Assembly: GCF_019203185.1 (NCBI RefSeq)
Contig: NZ_CP078093.1
Coordinates: 1,957,058-2,021,057, forward strand
Reading direction: 5' to 3'
DNA: 64,000 nt
Origin: Crassaminicella indica
GTDB taxonomy: Bacteria; Bacillota; Clostridia; Peptostreptococcales; Thermotaleaceae
The notes beneath the pieces were generated by a model. The model saw only the letters and a list, made by a program, of their open reading frames with translations, did no database searches and was not told the DNA's origin. Positions 33,202 to 40,991 of the stretch are shown piece by piece (position 1 is the stretch's first letter; each line of letters opens with the position of its first letter). The position numbers and the translations under genes are program-made.

Positions 33202-34368
33202 ATGATTCATATTGAAAAAGAAATTATAAAGCTGAAGGATGAAGTAATGCTTATAAGAAGAGAATTGCATAAGATTCCTGAAATTGGCTTTGAGGAAGAA
33301 AAGACTAGTCAATTTATTGCAAAAAAGCTTGAGGAGTATGGGATAAAGGTTTATAAAAACATTACCAAAACAGGTGTTGTTGGTTATTTAAAGGGAAGCG
33401 TTGGTAAAAATACAATTGCATTTCGGGCAGATATGGATGCGCTTAGTATAAAAGAGGAGACTAATCTTTCTTACAAGTCGGAGCATGAGGGATTTATGCA
33501 TGCATGTGGACATGATGCACATATGAGTGTTGTTCTTGGACTTGCAAAATATTTATCTTTTCATAAAGAAAATGTAAGAGATAATATAGTTTTCTTATTT
33601 CAACCAGCAGAAGAAGGTCCTGGTGGTGCACAGCCTATGATTGAGGAAGGAGTTCTTGAGAAATTTAATATTGATAAAATTATAGGACTTCATGTTTATC
33701 CAGAAGTAGTACAGGGGAAAATTGGGTGCAAAAAAGGTGCTTTGATGGCTCAAACAGGTGAATTTGATATAAAGGTATATGGGGAGAGTAGTCATGGTGC
33801 AATTCCTCAAAAGGGGAAGGACAGTATTGTTATTGCCGCGAATATTATTTCAGCTTATCAGACTATTATCAGTAGAAGTACGAATCCTATAGAGGGAGCT
33901 GTGCTGACCATAGGAAAGATGTGGGCAGGTGAAAGAAGGAATGTTATTGCAGGTAGTGCATATTTAGAAGGTACAATTAGGACTTTTCATGAAGAAGTAT
34001 ATAAAAAAATAAAGGAAAGAATGTCAGCAATAGCTAAAGGCATTGAGAAAATGTATGATTGCAGAATAGAAATTACCTTTCGTGATATGTATCCAGCGGT
34101 AGTGAATGATGACGAGCTAGTAGATGTGCTTATAAATGCTATTGGTAATGAAAATATTGAATTTATTGAACCGCAGATGATTGCTGAAGATTTTTCATAT
34201 TTTCAAAGACAGATTCCGGGACTTTTTTTCTTTTTAGGTGTTAGGAATGAGAAAGAAGGATATGTATATCCTCTGCATCATTGTCAATTTAATTTTCATG
34301 AAGAAGTATTACTTACAGGAATACAAGTATATGTAAATATTTTAAGAACACTAAAGGGATTAGAATAG
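33202..34368 (+). CDS. M20-family amidohydrolase, candidate N-acetyldiaminopimelate deacetylase
   Basis: A 388-residue zinc amidohydrolase. Metal ligands and catalytic residues appear in MHACGHDAHM (C102, H104, D105), FQPAEEGPGGA (catalytic Glu pair) and the C-terminal HHCQFNF; the dimerisation/lid domain lies in the middle. The family includes hippurate hydrolases and N-acetyl-LL-DAP deacetylase (DapL/YkuR). Because this genome uses the acetyl DAP branch (dapD at 28638) and the gene is beside the cluster, the DAP step is a reasonable guess. ATG at 33202 follows GGGGTG. Confidence 0.88.
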   Translation: MIHIEKEIIKLKDEVMLIRRELHKIPEIGFEEEKTSQFIAKKLEEYGIKVYKNITKTGVVGYLKGSVGKNTIAFRADMDALSIKEETNLSYKSEHEGFMHACGHDAHMSVVLGLAKYLSFHKENVRDNIVFLFQPAEEGPGGAQPMIEEGVLEKFNIDKIIGLHVYPEVVQGKIGCKKGALMAQTGEFDIKVYGESSHGAIPQKGKDSIVIAANIISAYQTIISRSTNPIEGAVLTIGKMWAGERRNVIAGSAYLEGTIRTFHEEVYKKIKERMSAIAKGIEKMYDCRIEITFRDMYPAVVNDDELVDVLINAIGNENIEFIEPQMIAEDFSYFQRQIPGLFFFLGVRNEKEGYVYPLHHCQFNFHEEVLLTGIQVYVNILRTLKGLE

Positions 34369-34390
34369 TTATGCAGAAGGGGTGAATTAT

Positions 34391-35332
34391 TTGGAAAAAA
34401 AACATAGAATTGGATTGTTAGGAATAAATATATTATACTTTATTACAGCTATTTTATTATTAACTGTAGGATATTATGTACAGAGTAAAGATATAAAAAT
34501 GGGACTGATTATTACAGAATATATACTTGTTTTATTGCCGCCAATCATTTATATCAAAATAAAAGGAGGTAGTTTTAAGAAGATTTTAAGACTAAATCCA
34601 TTAAAATTAAAATATACATGGATGGTTATGGTCATTACAATCCTTATTTATCCAGTAGCTTTGTTTTTTAATTTGATTGTTATGACGTTTCTTAGTAAGT
34701 TAGGAAGAATTGAGCCTCCGCCTATTCCTACTGCAAACAATATAGGAGAATATTTTGTACTAATGCTAATTATTTCTATGTCCGCAGGAATATGTGAAGA
34801 AGTATTTTTTAGGGGATTGGTTATGCGAGGATATGAAAGATTAGGTCAAATCAATGCAATTGTAATATCTGCTATTTTGTTTGGGCTATTTCACTTTAAT
34901 CTTCAAAATTTTGCAGGACCTATTATTCTTGGACTGGTTTTCGGTTTTTTAGTATATAGAACAGATTCTATATTTGCAGGAATTATTGGTCATATGACTA
35001 ATAATGGTATAGCAGTAACGTTAGGCTTTATTCTAAACTATTATAATTCAAAGCTTAATCATTCAAAAGAGGTATTGCAGCAACAGATGCCGAATACAAT
35101 GCAGTTAATTTTAGGAACTATTCTTATAGGCATTATTGCCGTTGCTACAGGAGCTGTAGCTTATATTTTGATGAAAAAGCTTATAAAAGAAACAAAGAAT
35201 ATATCCTATGAGGTAGAAAATTATGAAGAACCTAAAAAAATGTCTATATTTGTATTTACACCGATACTGCTAACAGTTATTATATTTATATATGTTTCGT
35301 ATGCACAGTTAAACTATATTATGACTAAATAA
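34391..35332 (+). CDS. CPBP-family intramembrane glutamic protease
   Basis: About 313 residues with roughly eight membrane helices. The CPBP/Abi signature is complete: EEVFFRGLVMR (motif 1, near residue 135), FGLFHFN (motif 2) and GHMTNN (motif 3). Such enzymes cleave in the membrane or modify CaaX-type partners; the substrate is unknown. The TTG at 34391 is chosen because AAGGGGTG lies six bases upstream; GTG at 34382 is the alternative. It is 22 bases after the M20 gene and likely co-transcribed with it. Confidence 0.85.
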   Translation: MEKKHRIGLLGINILYFITAILLLTVGYYVQSKDIKMGLIITEYILVLLPPIIYIKIKGGSFKKILRLNPLKLKYTWMVMVITILIYPVALFFNLIVMTFLSKLGRIEPPPIPTANNIGEYFVLMLIISMSAGICEEVFFRGLVMRGYERLGQINAIVISAILFGLFHFNLQNFAGPIILGLVFGFLVYRTDSIFAGIIGHMTNNGIAVTLGFILNYYNSKLNHSKEVLQQQMPNTMQLILGTILIGIIAVATGAVAYILMKKLIKETKNISYEVENYEEPKKMSIFVFTPILLTVIIFIYVSYAQLNYIMTK

Positions 35333-35348
35333 AGTTGGGAGTGTTGAA

Positions 35349-36191
35349 ATGGAAAAAATCGCTATTGTGACGGATTCTTCATGTGATTTGCCAGATGAAG
35401 TTGTAAAAAACTATGATATAAAAATAATTCCTCTTCGAATTATTTATTCAAAGAGAGAATATAGAGATCGAATAGAAATTTGTGCTGATGAAGTTTATGA
35501 GAAATTAGAAAATGAGATCCCAAAAACTTCTTTACCATCTCCTGAAGATGTAAATGATTTGTTTAAAAAATTACAAGAACAAGGATATACTCATGTTCTT
35601 GGGATATTTCTTTCTAGTGCTTTAAGTGGTACCTATAACATGATAAAGAAGTTGGCAGAAGCTTTTAAAGGATTAAAATTCAAATTAGTAGATTCTAAAA
35701 CATTATCTATGGGACTTGGATTTTTAGTACTTAAAGCAGCAGAGGAAATAAAAAAGTCTAATGATTTTTTGAAAGCTTATGAAATGACAGAAAAAGCAAT
35801 CAAAAACTCGAGCCTTTTTTTTGTATTAAAGACACTAGATTATCTAAGAAAAGGTGGAAGAATAGGTTTAGTTGAAGGAACTATAGGAGAACTTCTTGGA
35901 ATCAAGCCTATTATATCTGTAGATGAAGAAGGAAAATATTATCCTTATGCAAAGGTTAGAGGAAGAAAAAAGTCTATAGAAGAACTTTATAAAATCATAA
36001 AGGAAAAATTAAAAGATAAGAAGTGCAAAATCGCTGTTATGCATGGATATGCTGAAAAAGAAGCACAGAAACTCATTGAAAAAATAAAAGAAATTGAAAA
36101 TGTTGAAGATGCTTTTTTCGGTCAAATCAGTCCTGTTTTGGGTGTTCATACAGGACCTGGGTTAATTGGAGTAGGTGTTTTTGAAGTATAA
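35349..36191 (+). CDS. DegV-family fatty-acid-binding protein
   Basis: A 280-residue two-domain protein of the DegV/FakB family, which holds a fatty acid for phosphorylation by FakA. N-terminal IAIVTDSSCDLPDE, TSLPSPEDV and SSALSGTYNM contact the carboxylate. C-terminal GGRIGLVEGTIGELLGIKPI and HTGPGLIGVGVFE are typical. ATG at 35349. It follows the CPBP protease by 16 bases and precedes a spore gene. No FakA kinase gene is in the window. Confidence 0.92.
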   Translation: MEKIAIVTDSSCDLPDEVVKNYDIKIIPLRIIYSKREYRDRIEICADEVYEKLENEIPKTSLPSPEDVNDLFKKLQEQGYTHVLGIFLSSALSGTYNMIKKLAEAFKGLKFKLVDSKTLSMGLGFLVLKAAEEIKKSNDFLKAYEMTEKAIKNSSLFFVLKTLDYLRKGGRIGLVEGTIGELLGIKPIISVDEEGKYYPYAKVRGRKKSIEELYKIIKEKLKDKKCKIAVMHGYAEKEAQKLIEKIKEIENVEDAFFGQISPVLGVHTGPGLIGVGVFEV

Positions 36192-36224
36192 AATATCATG
36201 ATGTAAAAATTTAGGTATAAAAAT

Positions 36225-36263
36225 TATACCCCTTACCAATAATACAAATAGGGGAGGGGTATA
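36225..36263 (+). promoter_or_regulatory. Competing hairpins in the leader of the second SASP gene
   Basis: GGTATAA/TTATACC (36214-36230) can form one hairpin. Alternatively TATACCCC (36225-36232) pairs exactly with GGGGTATA (36256-36263), which covers the GGAGGGG ribosome site. The two are mutually exclusive. Confidence 0.45.
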
Positions 36264-36264
36264 G

Positions 36265-36477
36265 ATGTCTAAGAAAAATAGTGTGAAAAACAAAAAGAAA
36301 AAAATAGAAACTATTGAAGACAAATGGAAATATGAAATTGCAAAAGAGCTAGGATTATTGGAGAAAGTGGAGCAGTTTGGCTGGGGTAGCCTTACTGCAA
36401 AGGAAACAGGAAAAATAGGAGGGCTTATAACTGTTAAGAAGAAAGAACTGAAAAAAGCTAAGGAGATTGAGGGATAG
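36265..36477 (+). CDS. Divergent alpha/beta-type SASP
   Basis: 70 residues. After a Lys-rich N terminus comes WKYEIAKELGLLEKVEQFGWGSLTAKETGKIGGLI, matching the SASP blocks (EIAxELG, GxLTAxExGxxGG). The second half lacks the usual RxxVExAE motif, so it resembles the minor SspF-type branch. It would bind DNA in the forespore. ATG at 36265 follows GGGGAGGGG, part of a possible hairpin. Single gene after degV. Confidence 0.85.
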   Translation: MSKKNSVKNKKKKIETIEDKWKYEIAKELGLLEKVEQFGWGSLTAKETGKIGGLITVKKKELKKAKEIEG

Positions 36478-36578
36478 CATGTCTATCTCTTTTTCTTTTC
36501 TAAAAGTAATGGAATCATATATAATATAAAGATGAAATTGTATTTAATATATTTAAATGATTATAAAGGAGAGTTGAA

Positions 36579-37319
36579 ATGAATAGCTATAGTGCTTTTG
36601 CTTATGTATATGATCAATTAATGGATGATGTAGACTATATTGGGTGGGTGGATTATCTCGAAGAAATATTTAAACGATATAATAAAAGACCTAAAAATAT
36701 TGTAGAGTTAGCTTGTGGAACAGGAAATATTACTAATATTTTAGCGAAAAGAGGGTATAATCTTATTGGGGTAGATATATCAGAGGATATGCTTTTTGTA
36801 GCTCAAGAAAAAGCAAGAGCTATGGGTGTTGATGTAATCTATTTGAATCATGATATGAGAGAATTGTTTTTACCAAGTGAATTAGATAGTATTTTGTGTA
36901 TTTGTGATGGGATTAATTATATTATTGATGAGAAGGATTTATTAAATGTATTTAGTTCTGTTTATAATCATTTAAAGGACAAAGGATTATTTATATTTGA
37001 TATTAGTTCCTATTACAAGCTATCGAATATACTTGGTAATAATACGTATGCTGAAAATTTTCAAGAAGTTTCTTATATATGGGAAAACTATTTTGATGAG
37101 GAACAAGCAACATGTGATTTTGATTTAACGATCTTTATAAAAGAAGGAGATTTGTACAAAAAGCATGAAGAATCCCATTGTCAGAGAGCTTATAAGGAAA
37201 ATGAAATAATAGAAAAATTAAAAGAAGTAGGATTTCATAAAATAGAAACCTTTGAGGCGTTTACTTTTTCTAAACCTAAAAATAAAAGTGAAAGAATTTA
37301 CTTCGTATGTGAGAAATAA
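36579..37319 (+). CDS. Class I SAM-dependent methyltransferase
   Basis: A 246-residue Rossmann methyltransferase. SAM motif I is VELACGTGNITNIL (about residues 42-55), motif II VDISEDML, and motif IV LDSILCICDGINYI. The N terminus YSAFAYVYDQLMDDVDY is typical of the YqeM-like group in Firmicutes. The substrate is unknown. ATG at 36579 has AAAGGAGAG upstream. Single gene. Confidence 0.88.
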   Translation: MNSYSAFAYVYDQLMDDVDYIGWVDYLEEIFKRYNKRPKNIVELACGTGNITNILAKRGYNLIGVDISEDMLFVAQEKARAMGVDVIYLNHDMRELFLPSELDSILCICDGINYIIDEKDLLNVFSSVYNHLKDKGLFIFDISSYYKLSNILGNNTYAENFQEVSYIWENYFDEEQATCDFDLTIFIKEGDLYKKHEESHCQRAYKENEIIEKLKEVGFHKIETFEAFTFSKPKNKSERIYFVCEK

Positions 37320-37339
37320 TTGAAAAAATATTCCATTCA

Positions 37340-37368
37340 TTGACATAAATAAATACCTATGATAAAAT
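37340..37368 (+). promoter_or_regulatory. Sigma-A promoter of the cold-shock gene
   Basis: Consensus TTGACA (37340-37345), 17-bp spacer, TAAAAT (37363-37368). Confidence 0.85.
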
Positions 37369-37375
37369 TTATATA

Positions 37376-37393
37376 GCGTAAAAAATTTTACGC
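37376..37393 (+). promoter_or_regulatory. 5' leader hairpin of the cold-shock mRNA
   Basis: GCGTAAAA-AA-TTTTACGC, a perfect 8-bp stem at the expected transcript start, 27 bases before the start codon. It could stabilise the mRNA or act as a temperature-sensitive leader. Confidence 0.6.
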
Positions 37394-37420
37394 ATGAAAT
37401 TTGTTAGGAGGATTGTTTCA

Positions 37421-37621
37421 ATGGAAAAAGGTACTGTAAAATGGTTTAACGCAGAAAAAGGGTATGGATTCATTTCAAGAGAGAATGGTGACGATGTTTT
37501 CGTACATTATTCTGCAATTGATATGGATGGGTACAAAACTTTAGAAGAAGGTCAAGCTGTTGAATTTGAAGTAGTTCAAGGTGAAAAAGGACCTCAAGCT
37601 ACAAACGTTACTAAAGCGTAA
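37421..37621 (+). CDS. cspB: Cold-shock protein
   Basis: A 66-residue cold-shock domain, a five-stranded OB fold that binds single-stranded RNA and DNA. RNP1 is KGYGFISRE and RNP2 is VFVHYSAI; the N terminus [13 protein letters not shown] is canonical. ATG at 37421 follows TAGGAGGA; nine further upstream codons are rejected because that site lies between. It has a strong promoter and its own terminator, consistent with high expression. Confidence 0.97.
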   Translation: MEKGTVKWFNAEKGYGFISRENGDDVFVHYSAIDMDGYKTLEEGQAVEFEVVQGEKGPQATNVTKA

Positions 37622-37677
37622 TAAAAGCTTGTACATAGAAGTGTAATAAAAAACTTTAATAACTTGTAGCATGCGAT

Positions 37678-37703
37678 AGCCCTGATATTATCAGGGCTTT
37701 AAT
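37678..37703 (+). terminator. Terminator of the cold-shock gene
   Basis: AGCCCTGA pairs with TCAGGGCT around TATTA, followed by a short T-run. Confidence 0.85.
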
Positions 37704-38015
37704 TATGTATATAGATATTAACATAATTAAAAAAGGAACTTAATAAGATGAAAGATAATATGGCTTTAATGAAAAAAGTAATATTGCTTGATAAACACAA
37801 TTAAAAAAGACTTTTCTTTAAAAGAAAATAAAAATATTGTTAGTTTAGGTGATTAAATAATTCAAAAGAATGGACAGTTGACTGATTACCATATCTTGAT
37901 TTAGGTAATGCTTGTCCATTTTTTATTTACCTTTATTTTTTTATTGACGTATGGGGAAAGATTATGTTAAAATACAAAAAGTAAGAAATCAAACTATTAG
38001 AAATCGTACCATATA
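37704..38015. other. Intergenic region with a nested hairpin
   Basis: No supported gene; an 18-codon ATG frame at about 37749 has only a weak site. At 37869-37920 AATGGACA pairs with TGTCCATT, enclosing a second stem ATTACC/GGTAAT (37885-37909), followed by TTTTTT. It looks like an intrinsic terminator ending a short non-coding transcript. Confidence 0.5.
37944..37973 (+). promoter_or_regulatory. Probable sigma-A promoter of the marR-MATE operon
   Basis: TTGACG (37944-37949) and TTAAAAT (37967-37973), 17-18 bp apart, about 57 bp before the regulator start. Confidence 0.65.
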
Positions 38016-38029
38016 AGGAAGGGATTCTT

Positions 38030-38473
38030 TTGGAAGATAATTTAATAGAAATTAAGCAATTCTTTTTTAAAACAATGCCGAATATACGAAAACATTTGTT
38101 AATAGATTTTTTTAAAAAAGAGTGTTCTGTGTATGATATGAATAAAAATCAATATAAAACCATATTGATTCTTAAAAATCATGGATTGAAGAGTATGACA
38201 GAGCTGTGCAGTATGCTCCAGCTAGAAAAGGGAAGTTTTACAACAATTGTAGATGTACTTACAGAAAAAGGATATGTCATTAGAACAAAAGATGAAAAAG
38301 ATAGAAGAAAACATGTAATTCAGTTAACAGAAAAGGGAATTGAATTTGCAGATGGACAAATCAATAAATGGAATGAACATTTAATGAGAAAATTAGATAA
38401 ATTATCAAAAGAGGAGCAGGATAGATTTTTAGATGCTATGAAAGCTTTAGATGATATATCCAATAAATTATAG
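38030..38473 (+). CDS. MarR-family transcriptional regulator
   Basis: A 147-residue winged-helix regulator. The DNA-binding region is LKSMTELCSMLQLEKGSFTTIVDVLTEKGYVIRTKDEKDRRKHVIQLTEKG, with the wing DEKDRRKH; flanking helices form the dimer interface. The TTG start at 38030 has AAGGAAGGGA upstream. It is 16 bases ahead of a MATE efflux gene, the classical arrangement in which MarR represses an efflux pump until a ligand binds. Confidence 0.9.
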   Translation: MEDNLIEIKQFFFKTMPNIRKHLLIDFFKKECSVYDMNKNQYKTILILKNHGLKSMTELCSMLQLEKGSFTTIVDVLTEKGYVIRTKDEKDRRKHVIQLTEKGIEFADGQINKWNEHLMRKLDKLSKEEQDRFLDAMKALDDISNKL

Positions 38474-38489
38474 ATTTGGAGGTTTATAT

Positions 38490-39851
38490 ATGGATGAAAA
38501 AAGAAGAAATATGATGAGTAACGAACCAATTAATAAACTGCTATTGAGATTTTCTATCCCAGCGATTATTGGAATGCTTGTGAATGCTTTATATAATATA
38601 ACAGATGGAATTTTTATAGGGCATGGAGTAGGACCATTAGCATTAGGAGGAACAACCATCGCTATGCCTATTATGATGGTGATGATGGCGATAGCTTTTA
38701 CTGTAGGAACAGGTGCTGCATCTGCAATTTCAAGAAGAATGGGCAAAAAGAATGTAGAAGGTGCAGAAAAAGTATTAGGTGAAGCAATTTTTCTTAATTT
38801 TATAATCAATACCGTTGTTACGGTTATTGTTTTTTTATTTACAGATCAATTATTGATTTTATGTGGTGCCACAGATGCAATAATGCCTTATGCTAAAGAA
38901 TATACTAATGTAATAGCTTATGGAATACTTTTGAATAGTTTTGCAATGTCTACAAACAATTATGTAAGGGCTGAAGGCAATGCGAAAGTTGCGATGATTA
39001 GTATGATTGTAGGGGCAGGTATTAATATTGTATTAGACGCTATTTTTATATTTGAATTGAAAATGGGTGTAAAAGGAGCAGCTCTTGCAACTGTTATAGC
39101 TCAAGCTTGTAGTGCAATTTGGCTATTATATTTTTATATAAAAGGACAGAGCCTTCTGAAGATTAGAATTTCAAATTTTTATTTGACAAAAGAAAATGTG
39201 AAGGAAATCATTACAGTTGGAATGGCTGCATTTTTTAGACAAATAGCAGGAAGTATATTAATGATTATTGTGAATAAGAGTTTGGTGAAATATGGAACAG
39301 AGTATCATGTAGTAGTCCTCGGGATTATCAATAGGTTTTTTATGTTTATGTTTATGCCTTTATTTGGTATAGCACAGGGCTTCCAACCTATTGCAGGATT
39401 TAATTATGGAGCGAAAAAGTTTGATCGTGTGCAGCAATGCTTTAAATATGCAGCACTTTATGCTAGTATACACAGTATATTTGCTTTTTTAGTTATGCTA
39501 ATGTTTCCTAAAATGATCATAAGTATATTTACAAAAGATCAAAAAACCATAGAATTAGGTGTACAAGGACTTAAGATGGTCATATGGGGATTGCCATTTA
39601 TAGGATTTCAAATAATAGGATCAACTTTATTCCAAGCTATTGGCAAAGGATTAGAATCCCTTATTCTTACTATGTCGAGACAAATTATTATTTTAATTCC
39701 ATTAGTCTTAATTTTACCTTTGTTTATAGGTATAAAAGGAATATTCTATTCTTATCCTATATCAGATATTGCTGCGGCGATAATTACTTTTATATTATTA
39801 ATGAAAGAAAAGATAGTTTTTACAGGAAATACGGTAAAAGAAGAGTTTTAA
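38490..39851 (+). CDS. MATE-family efflux transporter
   Basis: A 453-residue, about 12-helix multidrug/toxin extruder powered by Na+ or H+. Two homologous halves are visible, each opening with a MATE signature (SIPAIIGMLVNALYNITDGIFIG in the first; GMAAFFRQIAGSILMIIVNK in the second). ATG at 38490 follows TTGGAGG. It forms an operon with the MarR gene upstream, which probably controls it. Substrate unknown. Confidence 0.94.
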   Translation: MDEKRRNMMSNEPINKLLLRFSIPAIIGMLVNALYNITDGIFIGHGVGPLALGGTTIAMPIMMVMMAIAFTVGTGAASAISRRMGKKNVEGAEKVLGEAIFLNFIINTVVTVIVFLFTDQLLILCGATDAIMPYAKEYTNVIAYGILLNSFAMSTNNYVRAEGNAKVAMISMIVGAGINIVLDAIFIFELKMGVKGAALATVIAQACSAIWLLYFYIKGQSLLKIRISNFYLTKENVKEIITVGMAAFFRQIAGSILMIIVNKSLVKYGTEYHVVVLGIINRFFMFMFMPLFGIAQGFQPIAGFNYGAKKFDRVQQCFKYAALYASIHSIFAFLVMLMFPKMIISIFTKDQKTIELGVQGLKMVIWGLPFIGFQIIGSTLFQAIGKGLESLILTMSRQIIILIPLVLILPLFIGIKGIFYSYPISDIAAAIITFILLMKEKIVFTGNTVKEEF

Positions 39852-39863
39852 ATATAGTAAAAA

Positions 39864-39896
39864 ATCAAAAGAATTGGGACTCCCAATTCTTTTGAT
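39864..39896. terminator. Bidirectional terminator after the MATE gene
   Basis: ATCAAAAGAATTGGGA pairs with TCCCAATTCTTTTGAT around a single base, a very strong hairpin between convergent genes. Confidence 0.88.
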
Positions 39897-39900
39897 GAAG

Positions 39901-40227
39901 TTAAACACATACAAAGGATTCTATTTTCTTTAAATCTGTACCATAATAAATCCACCAAAAACCAATCCATCTGTAACCTGAAATAGATTTTCTTCCTATA
40001 TATACTGGGTAGAACCAAAAACTATCACCATTTTTTAACCAAATATAGGTATATTTTCTCTTACATCGTCTAATAGAGCCGGGATCTATTTTATATGGTT
40101 GCATAGGAATTTCAGATGGAGGTGGTGCTAGAGGTAAATTTCCTGGACCAAAAGGTGACATTCCTGGTGGAGCAAAGGGTGGCTGCTGCCAAGCAGTTAA
40201 AAATGGATTGAAAAAATAATTTTGCAT
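39901..40227 (-). CDS. Proline-rich hypothetical protein
   Basis: 108 residues in two parts: an N-terminal Pro/Phe/Gln-rich region (PPFAPPGMSPFGPGNLPLAPPPS) and a compact aromatic, basic C-terminal domain (KYTYIWLKNGDSFWFYPVYIGRKSISGYRWIGFWW). No signal peptide. ATG at 40227 follows AGAAGGGAG. It lies next to mini-protein copy 3 on the same strand. The Pro-rich head plus small aromatic domain looks like a spore-coat or surface protein, but this is inference; no family is recognised. Confidence 0.65.
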   Translation of the reverse strand: MQNYFFNPFLTAWQQPPFAPPGMSPFGPGNLPLAPPPSEIPMQPYKIDPGSIRRCKRKYTYIWLKNGDSFWFYPVYIGRKSISGYRWIGFWWIYYGTDLKKIESFVCV

Positions 40228-40324
40228 ATAAGCACTCCCTTCTAATATATGTATTATATTATATTCTGATATAAGAAAATGTGTTATATTGGTAGATATA
40301 AAAGGTTTGATTTTGTATTATTAT

Positions 40325-40355
40325 AAAAAGAGTTGAGAATTTCCCAACTCTTTTT
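40325..40355. terminator. Terminator of mini-protein copy 3
   Basis: AAAAAGAGTTG pairs with CAACTCTTTTT; A/T runs on both sides. Confidence 0.85.
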
Positions 40356-40357
40356 GT

Positions 40358-40480
40358 TTAATAACGACTACAGAAGTAAGGCCAGCAGAATAATACTACT
40401 AACAATAAGAAAAAGAATAATAAACTGCTGTCACAATCGCTAAATATACCGCCGATTCCGCCACATTGTTTATCAGCCAT
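40358..40480 (-). CDS. Cys/Gly-rich hydrophobic mini-protein (MAD family, copy 3)
   Basis: 40 residues: MADKQCGGIGGIFSDCDSS, core LLFFFLLLVVLFCWPYF, end CSRY. ATG at 40480 has AAAGGAG upstream. The head matches copy 1 (20259) and the core matches copy 2 (20622), so it links both. Sporulation-associated role inferred from resemblance to YjcZ-like proteins. Confidence 0.8.
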   Translation of the reverse strand: MADKQCGGIGGIFSDCDSSLLFFFLLLVVLFCWPYFCSRY

Positions 40481-40632
40481 TGATTTTCGCTCCTTTCTAT
40501 TTAAAATATGTGATAGATTAATATTTATTAAGTGTTCTAATATAAATTATGTAGATAAAAGGACATGTGTTACAAAGTTATGGATTTTTTTAAAAAATTT
40601 TTTTAATGTAATGCTTATTTGTTTCATACTGT

Positions 40633-40716
40633 TTATCTATAATAATATCTGGTGAAAATAAATATTAAGCCTATAATACCTAATAAAGATAGAATTAAAC
40701 TTTTTCTTCTATGCAT
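40633..40716 (-). CDS. 27-residue single-helix membrane peptide
   Basis: MHRRKS followed by a hydrophobic helix (LILSLLGIIGLIFIF) and TRYYYR. ATG at 40716 has an excellent TTGGAGGG site. The start lies in the 14-bp palindrome TTCTATGCATAGAA. The size and basic ends recall small sporulation membrane peptides, but no family is recognised. Confidence 0.4.
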   Translation of the reverse strand: MHRRKSLILSLLGIIGLIFIFTRYYYR

Positions 40717-40991
40717 AGAATCCCTCCAAATAAATGATGAAATACAACATTATATGATGTAATAGCTTGTAATATTACTATTATTGAAGGAAATGTTAAT
40801 ACATATAAAGCAATAAGAATTCCAATAAAATAAGTTGCTATTGAACTTATTAGTGATTTATGCTTATATATATATTGAGACAATAAAATGTAGATGCTTG
40901 ATTAAACCTTATGTCGATTAAGTATATTTATGCAAATGAGAAAATCTAGCTGAAGCATTTATATTTTAAAATACAGGTGAGGAGACTTAAG
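40717..40991. other. Intergenic region before the FemX-like gene
   Basis: Together with 40481-40632 this gap holds only the 27-residue peptide. The rest is AT-rich with no clear terminator or repeat. It must contain the promoter of the + gene at 40992. Confidence 0.3.

Noticed and set aside
37749-37806. 18-codon frame after the cold-shock gene
   Set aside because: Too short, weak ribosome site, no recognisable peptide features.
40695-40883. 62-codon - strand frame
   Set aside because: No ribosome site at its TTG start; its end overlaps the better-supported 27-residue peptide gene in another frame.
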